Shown here in pieces: positions 1-5,019 of a DNA stretch of 11,402 bases. The notes beneath the pieces were generated by a model. The model made no database searches. It was not told the DNA's origin and was given only the letters and a program-made list of their open reading frames with translations. The stretch is from positions 1 to 11,402 of the forward strand of contig JAISYB010000112.1 in the NCBI GenBank assembly GCA_031270215.1, read 5' to 3'. Within the stretch, counting starts at the first letter, position 1, and each line of letters opens with the position of its first letter. The translations under genes and the position numbers were made by a program. Source of the stretch: Streptococcaceae bacterium (GTDB taxonomy: Bacteria > Bacillota > Bacilli > Lactobacillales > Streptococcaceae).

Positions 1-111
1 CCCCTTTTATCCATTGAAAGCAATTTCATTAACTATATTCTAACATGAAACTTAGAAAAAAGAAAGAGAAAACTTAATCAATTCGCTGAAAATAACAACT
101 AAATTTAAAGC

Positions 112-147
112 ACAAAAAAACCGACAGCTCAACAGAACAATCGGTTT
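112..147 (-). terminator. Rho-independent terminator of ackA
   Basis: Read on the minus strand, a 7-bp stem AAACCGA/TCGGTTT encloses a second 4-bp stem GTTC/GAGC with a TGTT loop and is followed at once by a run of seven to eight T. It begins 15 bases past the ackA stop codon. The stem, loop and T-run are all directly visible, so this is the clearest terminator in the window. It closes the methyltransferase-ackA unit. The remaining bases at 1-111 are AT-rich and I see no gene or other site in them. Confidence 0.88.
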
Positions 148-162
148 ATTATTTAAAGATGT

Positions 163-1359
163 TTAACTTCTATTTTTGATTTTTTCAACATCTCTAGCGA
201 TAACCAGCTCCTCGTCAGTCGGGATAACGAGAACCTTGACCTTGGAGTTAGCAGCTGAGATGTCGCCTTGTGCGCCAACGACATTTTTACTTTCATCAAT
301 CGCAACGCCAAACCAGCTTAAGCCCTTAATGATTGCGCTTCTGACCCATGTTGAGTTTTCGCCGATACCTGCGGTAAAGACGATTGCATCTGCACCATTT
401 AAAACAGCAAAGTACTGACCGATATATTTTTGGATTCGATTGATAAAAACATCAAAAGCAAGCTCAGCGTCAGGATTACCTGCTTTCCTTGCTTCAATGA
501 TGTCACGCATATCTGATGAAATACCTGACAAGCCGAGTAAACCGGATTTTCGATTTAAAATATCAATCGCATCATTAATATCCGTTAAACCTAGCTTTTC
601 CATTAAAAATGGTAGAATAGAGGCGTCAATATCTCCTGAACGTGTTCCCATCAAAACACCTGCAAGCGGTGTAAAGCCCATCGAGGTATCAATTGAGCGA
701 CCATGTCTGATAGCGGTAATTGAGCCACCATTACCAATATGTGCTGTGATTAACTTTGTTTCGTCTAATGGCTTGCCGAGCACTTCAGCTGCTTCACGAC
801 TGACATAGTAATGACTCGTCCCATGCGCACCATATTTTCTAATCTTAAAATCTTGATAATAAGCCTTAGGTAAACCGTATAAATAATTAACAGGTGGTAT
901 CGTTGCATGAAATGCTGTATCAAAGACGGCAACGGACGTAATTTCAGGCAAAATTTTCTTAAAGGCACGAATCCCTGCCGCATTAGCCGGATTATGTAAC
1001 GGCGCTAGCTCTGCTAAGTCTTCAATCTTTTCCAAAACCTCATCTGTAATCAAAACGGAGTTTTTAAAGCTCTCGCCACCTGCGACAACTCGGTGTCCGA
1101 CACCAGTTATCTCATCAAAGCTTGCGATAATCTTTAGATTAATCAGCTCCTCTAAGAGCTTTTGGACTGCCAATTCATGACTTGGAATGTCTTGGATTTC
1201 CTCAAACTTCTGCCCGACGCCATATTTGATTGTAAAAATCGAATCAGCTAAACCAATTCGCTCAACAATCCCCTTAGCGATAACAATCTCCTCCGGCATT
1301 TGATAAAGCTGCCATTTTAAACTTGAACTACCCGCATTTATTGCAATTGTTTTTGACAT
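163..1359 (-). CDS. ackA: Acetate kinase
   Basis: Cytoplasmic acetate kinase, which converts acetyl phosphate and ADP to acetate and ATP. In fermenting lactic acid bacteria this is the ATP-yielding last step of the Pta-AckA branch. The protein has 398 residues, the usual family length. Visible family motifs are NAGSSSLKW at residues 8-16 (phosphate/acetate binding), GHRVVAGGE around 88-96 with the expected Arg90, FDTAFHATIP at 146-155 with catalytic Asp147, YGAHGTSH at 176-183, HIGNGGS at 207-213, and MGTRSGD at 237-243 with Arg240. A TDEEL motif near 381-385 holds the expected acidic residue of the active site. The ATG is preceded by AAAGGAG at good spacing. It lies 85 bp downstream of the methyltransferase gene, a pairing seen in streptococci and lactococci. 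A cre-like sequence lies upstream and a strong terminator follows. Nothing looks damaged. The paralogue number (ackA1/ackA2 in lactococci) cannot be told from this window. Confidence 0.97.
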   Translation of the reverse strand: MSKTIAINAGSSSLKWQLYQMPEEIVIAKGIVERIGLADSIFTIKYGVGQKFEEIQDIPSHELAVQKLLEELINLKIIASFDEITGVGHRVVAGGESFKNSVLITDEVLEKIEDLAELAPLHNPANAAGIRAFKKILPEITSVAVFDTAFHATIPPVNYLYGLPKAYYQDFKIRKYGAHGTSHYYVSREAAEVLGKPLDETKLITAHIGNGGSITAIRHGRSIDTSMGFTPLAGVLMGTRSGDIDASILPFLMEKLGLTDINDAIDILNRKSGLLGLSGISSDMRDIIEARKAGNPDAELAFDVFINRIQKYIGQYFAVLNGADAIVFTAGIGENSTWVRSAIIKGLSWFGVAIDESKNVVGAQGDISAANSKVKVLVIPTDEELVIARDVEKIKNRS

Positions 1360-1416
1360 ATTCTAGCTCCTTTAAATCAATTTGACATCTATTAGTCTAT
1401 CAAAAAAAAACGAGGT

Positions 1417-1430
1417 TGAAAACGGTTCAT
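1417..1430. promoter_or_regulatory. Possible cre (CcpA) site upstream of ackA
   Basis: The plus strand reads TGAAAACGGTTCAT, which matches the lactococcal-type cre consensus WGWAARCGYTWWMA at 11 of 14 positions, with a perfect left half TGAAAACG. It lies about 60 bp upstream of the ackA start codon. CcpA is known to activate ackA in Bacillus subtilis from a site upstream of the promoter, so the position makes sense. The right half is imperfect and the nearby promoter (TTTCAA, 16 bp, TAGACT) is weak, so this is a suggestion only. Confidence 0.35.
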
Positions 1431-1444
1431 GATAATTTAGCGGA

Positions 1445-2413
1445 TTATTTTTGATACCATTCGTTAAATTTTGTTATAAAACTTGCTAAAATTGCTCGAT
1501 CCTTCAAATCTGTTAGATGATAGACAAAGACTTCCCTTTGCTGATTGTCACTGCTCGGCTTTTCAAAGACATAAATTGCTTTTTGCACCGTATCACCCTT
1601 AAAAAATTTCTCCGGCAGATTGATAACCATTTGTAGATAGCTTGTTTTTTGTAACCATTTTGCTAGTAAATCCGACTGCTGAGAGTCAAATAAGGTCAAT
1701 GGCGCTAGGAATATCCCAAAGCCGCCCGCGCGTAGATTGCGCATTGCATTTTCAATTAATAAATGATGTGCATAGGTTTTGCCCTGATTTGTCGCCGTTA
1801 AAAATTCAGCAGAAATAGCATCGTCTGGATAAAAGCCAATCGGCAAATCACTAATGATGATATCTGCTCCCTCGTGGTAACGTGTTGCATCTAGCTGCTC
1901 TAAGCGTAGCTGACTTTCAGTCAAATCAGCAATGCTTGCCGACAAATCAATTAATAAATCGTCTATTTCAAGTCCTAACAAGTTTTTTATTTTGCCACTC
2001 TTAACACCAAACTCTAGTGTTTGTGCCAAATTACCCGTCCCACTGCCAAAGTCAACAACCTTTAAAGCCGTCTGATTTGTTAGATTTTCAAGCAGGTAAG
2101 CAAAGATAAAACCGATACTGTCCGGTGTTAATGCATGATTTGCCTGTAATTGTGTTTCTTGATAGCCTTTGATGATGACTAGCTGGAACACCTTGCGCAA
2201 CGCTTCAGCTGATAAATTAAGCTGCTGCAACTCTTTAAAGCCTGTTGAAGCTTCACGCATCAAATCATCTGCCACTTCTCCTCTAAGATAAGCAGCGTAG
2301 CCGACATTGTGCTCGATTAAAGCATCAAAAAAATCCGTTTTTAGCTGCTTTTGAATCGTCTGCGTATTGTATAAAATGATTTCAAACGCCTGTTCTATTT
2401 GCTCAATTTCCAT
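1445..2413 (-). CDS. Class I SAM-dependent methyltransferase, YtxK-like
   Basis: Predicted S-adenosylmethionine-dependent methyltransferase of the family found next to ackA in streptococci and lactococci (YtxK in Bacillus). From the ATG used here it has 322 residues. The SAM-binding motif I reads VVDFGSGTGNLAQ at about residues 119-131, followed by an acidic motif II in LGLEIDD near 147-153. The catalytic loop reads DLPIGFYP at about 189-196, a variant of the (N/D)PP(Y/F) motif of N6-adenine methyltransferases, so DNA or RNA adenine is a likely but unproven substrate. The N-terminal 110 residues are helical and lack a target-recognition domain, which argues against an orphan restriction-type enzyme. 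A GTG six codons upstream, at 2431, is in frame and also has a good ribosome binding site. I prefer the ATG because the family normally starts with a short M-x-(I/F)-E-x-IEQAFE stretch. No comGG gene precedes it; the upstream side is a repeat-rich spacer. It is probably cotranscribed with ackA. Confidence 0.85.
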   Translation of the reverse strand: MEIEQIEQAFEIILYNTQTIQKQLKTDFFDALIEHNVGYAAYLRGEVADDLMREASTGFKELQQLNLSAEALRKVFQLVIIKGYQETQLQANHALTPDSIGFIFAYLLENLTNQTALKVVDFGSGTGNLAQTLEFGVKSGKIKNLLGLEIDDLLIDLSASIADLTESQLRLEQLDATRYHEGADIIISDLPIGFYPDDAISAEFLTATNQGKTYAHHLLIENAMRNLRAGGFGIFLAPLTLFDSQQSDLLAKWLQKTSYLQMVINLPEKFFKGDTVQKAIYVFEKPSSDNQQREVFVYHLTDLKDRAILASFITKFNEWYQK

Positions 2414-2422
2414 TACACTTCG

Positions 2423-2444
2423 TCCTTTCACACTTTTACTCCTC
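2423..2444 (-). promoter_or_regulatory. Two alternative ribosome binding sites for the methyltransferase gene
   Basis: On the minus strand GAGGAG (2439-2444) lies 7 nt before an in-frame GTG at 2431, and AAAGGA (2423-2428) lies 9 nt before the ATG at 2413. Both are plausible. The second site is inside the coding sequence if the GTG is used. The ATG fits the family N-terminus better, but translation from both starts (328 and 322 residues) cannot be excluded. Confidence 0.5.
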
Positions 2445-2448
2445 TATT

Positions 2449-2478
2449 AGTTTAGCATAGACAAAGAGGAGAAGTCAG
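2449..2478 (-). promoter_or_regulatory. Candidate promoter of the methyltransferase-ackA unit
   Basis: On the minus strand CTGACT (2473-2478) and TGC-TAAACT (2449-2454, with an extended -10 TG) are separated by 18 bp. Each hexamer matches consensus at four of six positions. The start point would fall just before the GAGGAG ribosome binding site, giving a very short leader to the GTG and a normal one to the ATG. It sits just beyond the edge of a repeat copy. The match is modest. Confidence 0.35.
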
Positions 2479-2481
2479 ATC

Positions 2482-2646
2482 GTAATTTAGTAAAAAGCAG
2501 GACAAGCGGTGTTTAGTGACGTAGAAAAAGTATTTCCATCATGCAAATGTTCACAAATCTATCGCTTTCCTAGGCGTTGTTTGATGTTCGTCACCCGCAG
2601 GTCACGAACATCAAACAACGGCAAAAACTTATGCCCCAGCGGCTTA
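2482..2646 (-). repeat. Dispersed repeat element, copy 3 (minus orientation)
   Basis: Read on the minus strand this copy runs through landmarks shared with the copies at 4861 and 9405: GCTGGGGCATAAGT, then TTGATGTTCGTGACCTGCGGG, then CTAGGAAAGCGATAGATTT, and finally CGTCACTAAACACCGCTTGTCC. The same landmarks in the 4861 copy (plus strand) are GCTGAGACATAAGT, TTAATGTTCGTGATTCACGGG, CTAGGAAAATAGATAAATTT and CGTTAAACGCTGCTGCCCC. The shared order makes common descent clear. This copy differs in having its middle replaced by an inverted copy of its own CGTTGTTTGATGTTCGT arm. Function is unknown and no protein is encoded. Confidence 0.75.
2575..2620. repeat. Perfect 17-bp inverted repeat (hairpin)
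   Basis: CGTTGTTTGATGTTCGT (2575-2591) and its exact reverse complement (2604-2620) flank a 12-base loop. In RNA from either strand this would be a very stable hairpin. No T-run follows on either side, so it does not look like a standard intrinsic terminator. The arm is also part of the dispersed repeat, so the structure probably arose by inverted duplication inside that element. Confidence 0.9.
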
Positions 2647-2689
2647 CGGAAAAGCTAGTGGCAACATGCCTTAGCGGGTTTCCCTTAGG

Positions 2690-2705
2690 TGCTGACTAGT
2701 CAGCA
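2690..2705. repeat. 16-bp perfect palindrome
   Basis: TGCTGACTAGTCAGCA is perfectly self-complementary with no spacer. Its GACTAG core and flanks resemble the GCCGACTAGG landmark of the dispersed repeat in plus orientation. The preceding CGGGTTTCCC and the following CGCTTGTCCCC resemble the repeat's neighbouring landmarks. It may therefore be what remains of an internally deleted plus-oriented copy. That interpretation is inference; the palindrome itself is certain. Confidence 0.6.
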
Positions 2706-2744
2706 ACGCTTGTCCCCTGTGATTCAAAGTGCTAAAGTAGCTTG

Positions 2745-2887
2745 CGCAGAGAAACGAAAAATTGTCTAGTCTAGCTTTGTAGCGTGTAACGTCCGCAGGT
2801 CACAAACATCAAACAGCGCATGGACATATCTCCTGTCCTCATTAGTAATTTAGTAAAGCGACTAAAGCAATATGCCCCAGCCGCTTA
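2745..2887 (-). repeat. Dispersed repeat element, copy 4 (minus orientation, most diverged)
   Basis: On the minus strand it opens with TAAGCGGCTGGGGCATA, which matches TAAGCCGCTGGGGCATA of copy 3. It continues with GCTGTTTGATGTTTGTGACC and TGCGG, then GACTAGACAATTTTT. About 50 extra bases sit between the first two landmarks; these contain CTTTACTAAATTAC, which also occurs at the tail of copy 3. The opening TAA of the repeat is the stop codon of the oatA gene. Its low-coordinate end is uncertain because the sequence decays into the palindrome region. Confidence 0.6.
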
Positions 2888-2890
2888 GTC
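2860..2890 (-). other. Hairpin over the oatA stop codon
   Basis: On the minus strand GACTAAGC (2883-2890, containing the TAA stop) can pair with GCTTTAGTC (2860-2868), leaving one bulged base and a loop of about 14 bases. The downstream T content is low, so it is at best a weak terminator. It may instead protect the 3' end of the mRNA. No better terminator for oatA is visible. Confidence 0.4.
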
Positions 2891-4729
2891 AACTCCTTGT
2901 TGATTGATTGCATTAACGACAATATCCACATAGGCGACCTTACCTGCTTCATCGGGATGAACATTATCTTCATAGAACCAATCCGTTTGATTCAAACTTT
3001 TTTGATACCAATCAATCAAGGTTAGATTCTTGTATTTCTTTGCCATTTTAGCTAAAAGCTGATTGACCGAGTCCTGCCATCTTCTAGTTGGCACGTGAAC
3101 CGTCAGCCAGTAAACCTGACGTTTACCAATAACTTTCATCAAGCTCTCAAATTGCTGCTCGGTAAATGAACCATTTGTCCCAAGACTAATCAGCACCTTA
3201 TCTGCCAAATTTCCCTCTGCCTTAAGCTTCTCTAGCTCATCAACGCTCGAGTAAACCTGACGCCCGACCTCTGCGTCAATCAACATCTGCGGATAAACCT
3301 CCTGCAATCCGTCACTGGCAGCCAGTAAGATTGAGTCTCCAAAGGCTGTTACTTTTGCTTGGTGTGCCGCAAGTATTTGCGCATCAGTTAGCTTAAACTC
3401 GCTTTTTAGCTTCGCAACCTCTGTTTGATCTAGCTTTTCAATCGCCTTTTCCAATGTTTTCTTCTTGGCAAGCAGCGCTTGATTGGCTTTGATTTTCCGC
3501 TCAATCTGAAGCGTTGCCTCGTTTTGCTTAGTAGGAGATAAAAACATTCCCAAAACACCAACAATGCTTAGAAGTAACGCCAGATAAATCGGTAGCTTCC
3601 GAAATGTCACGCCACCTCTAATAAAATCACGCACGCACTGATACGTTCTTCGGTAATTAAACTGCTTTAACGGCACTTCAACAAAACGATAAGACAACTC
3701 GGACACAAGCAAAATCAGTACTAATTCAATCAACGAGTACAGCCAGATATGGTGATTAATATCCTTAATCTTTGTTTCAAAGAAAATCATGATTGGGTAT
3801 TGATATAAATAAATCCCGTAGCTACGCTTGCCCAGATAGGTAAATACTGGGTTAGTTAGCCACTTGTTTAAACTCGCACCTGGATGTGCAGTGATGACAA
3901 CCAGTAGCACAGCAATCATACTAACGCCCCACATACCACCGTAGTAGATGAGTGAAGTTCTATCATTTAATACGACAAATAAAACAAGTAAGACACCAAG
4001 ACTCAGTAGACCAATCCGGTCTAAAAGCCGCCTTGCCTCTGTGAGAAGCTGCGTTTTCATCTTATAACTAGGCATTAAAAAGGCAAATGCTACCCCGATT
4101 AAGATACTAAAAATCCGCGTATCCGTTCCAAAATAAACTCGTGACGGGTCGGCATTTGGCACATATAAAGCCGCCATCCAAATCGCCGAAACAATAGTTC
4201 CACCAAATAAAATTCCAAAAATTGCTGCACGCTTTTTAATTATTTTAACCAGCAAAACAAAAAGAATCGGCCAGATAAAATAAAACTGTCCCTCAATTGC
4301 TAGCGACCAAATGTGTGTAAACGGTGAGCTGTTGGCAAAGCGTTCAAAATAAGACGATCCGACCTTAATCTGCCACCAATTATTCAAATAAGTCAGAGTT
4401 GACCACGATACGCCCCGAAAGTCAGTTAATAAATTTCGTTGAAAGGCAATCATGTAAACAGAGCTGCCCAAAAGAGTGACTAGCATTGCAGGATATAGAC
4501 GCTTTAGTCTACGGCAATAGAAATCTTTAATAACCAAACCTGATGTTGTGAGATATTCTTGAAGCATCAAATCAGTAATCAAATAACCGCTCAAAACAAA
4601 AAAGACAACGACACCTAAATAGCCACCGCGCATTGTATCTGGAAACAAATGGTACAAGATAACGACGATTACCGAAATCGCCCTAAGTCCATCAAACCCA
4701 GTGATATATCTAGGCTTTTTCTCATTCAT
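2885..4729 (-). CDS. oatA: OatA-type O-acetyltransferase (acyltransferase-3 plus SGNH domain)
   Basis: Predicted membrane enzyme that moves acetyl groups across the membrane onto the C6 hydroxyl of muramic acid in peptidoglycan, giving lysozyme resistance in Gram-positive bacteria. The protein has 614 residues, the length of known OatA proteins. Residues 1 to about 360 form the acyltransferase-3 domain with around ten membrane segments. It starts with FDGLRA and His27 in ILYHLFP, followed by FFVLSGYLI at 43-51 and the HIWSLAIEGQFYFIWP signature. A further membrane segment near 380-400 leads to a lysine- and glutamate-rich, possibly coiled-coil linker. The extracellular SGNH esterase-like domain then shows GDS at 464-466 (nucleophile Ser466), LGTNG with Asn519, and DNVHP with Asp588 and His591, so the catalytic triad is complete. 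AAGGAAG precedes the ATG and a promoter lies just upstream, so it is probably monocistronic. Other acyltransferase-3/SGNH proteins modify teichoic acids or exopolysaccharide, and the exact acceptor is inferred from family resemblance. Confidence 0.88.
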   Translation of the reverse strand: MNEKKPRYITGFDGLRAISVIVVILYHLFPDTMRGGYLGVVVFFVLSGYLITDLMLQEYLTTSGLVIKDFYCRRLKRLYPAMLVTLLGSSVYMIAFQRNLLTDFRGVSWSTLTYLNNWWQIKVGSSYFERFANSSPFTHIWSLAIEGQFYFIWPILFVLLVKIIKKRAAIFGILFGGTIVSAIWMAALYVPNADPSRVYFGTDTRIFSILIGVAFAFLMPSYKMKTQLLTEARRLLDRIGLLSLGVLLVLFVVLNDRTSLIYYGGMWGVSMIAVLLVVITAHPGASLNKWLTNPVFTYLGKRSYGIYLYQYPIMIFFETKIKDINHHIWLYSLIELVLILLVSELSYRFVEVPLKQFNYRRTYQCVRDFIRGGVTFRKLPIYLALLLSIVGVLGMFLSPTKQNEATLQIERKIKANQALLAKKKTLEKAIEKLDQTEVAKLKSEFKLTDAQILAAHQAKVTAFGDSILLAASDGLQEVYPQMLIDAEVGRQVYSSVDELEKLKAEGNLADKVLISLGTNGSFTEQQFESLMKVIGKRQVYWLTVHVPTRRWQDSVNQLLAKMAKKYKNLTLIDWYQKSLNQTDWFYEDNVHPDEAGKVAYVDIVVNAINQQGVD

Positions 4730-4758
4730 ATTATTCTTCCTTCATTACTCAAGCATAT

Positions 4759-4787
4759 TTTATAATCATTTTTATCTTACATCTTAA
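4759..4787 (-). promoter_or_regulatory. Promoter of oatA
   Basis: On the minus strand TTAAGA (4782-4787) and TATAAA (4759-4764) are separated by 17 bp. They match consensus at four and five of six positions. Transcription would start about 25 bases before the ATG, leaving room only for the AAGGAAG ribosome binding site. The surrounding 4765-4860 is very AT-rich, and weaker alternatives such as TTGAAA with TAAACT also occur in it. Confidence 0.5.
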
Positions 4788-4852
4788 GTTTAATGCAAAA
4801 TAGCTGAGATTTCAAAGTAATTATCGTTAATTTCAAACAATTATTTTAATTA

Positions 4853-4886
4853 GAAAAAAAGAGGCTGAGACATAAGTCGCACCTCT
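4853..4886 (-). terminator. Terminator of cshA, inside the dispersed repeat
   Basis: On the minus strand AGAGG pairs with CCTCT. Inside it GAC pairs with GTC around a TTAT loop, with small mismatches between the two stems, and seven T follow directly. It lies about 135 bases beyond the cshA stop codon. The hairpin is the outer edge of the repeat copy at 4861, so the repeat seems to supply the terminator. Confidence 0.6.
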
Positions 4887-5008
4887 GTTTAATGTTCGTG
4901 ATTCACGGGAGGCAATACAGTGCCGACTAGGAAAATAGATAAATTTCCGAATATTGGCGAAAATTGACAAAAATTTCCTAATTTTCTAAGTCGTTAAACG
5001 CTGCTGCC
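4861..5008 (+). repeat. Dispersed repeat element, copy 1 (plus orientation)
   Basis: Plus-strand landmarks in order are GAGGCTGAGACATAAGT, TTAATGTTCGTGATTCACGGG, GCCGACTAGG, AAAATAGATAAATTT and CGTTAAACGCTGCTGCCCC. The same series, with changes, occurs at 9405-9527, and in minus orientation at 2482-2646. The element begins at a T-rich terminator hairpin and ends about 12 bases from the cshA stop codon, so it fills the whole 3' untranslated region. It has no open frame of note. It resembles intergenic repeats I recall from lactobacillales, but I cannot name a described family with confidence. Confidence 0.75.
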
Positions 5009-5019
5009 CCACCTTCTTC

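Larger units (their letters stand above)
2414..2884. other. 471-bp repeat-rich spacer without a gene
   Basis: I find no credible coding region here on either strand. The stretch is built largely from two diverged, same-orientation copies of the window's dispersed repeat (2482-2646 and about 2745-2887). Between them lies a segment with a 16-bp palindrome that may be a deleted third copy. It also contains a perfect 17-bp inverted repeat and, at the low-coordinate end, the likely promoter of the methyltransferase gene. No transposase remnant or target-site duplication is visible. Confidence 0.75.

Noticed and set aside
176..808. Plus-strand open frames opposite ackA
   Set aside because: They are shadows of a highly conserved gene, with no ribosome binding site and no recognisable protein.
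2414..2884. Insertion sequence or transposase remnant in the long spacer
   Set aside because: No open frame of transposase character, no terminal inverted repeats at the ends and no target duplication. The content is explained better by small non-coding repeats.
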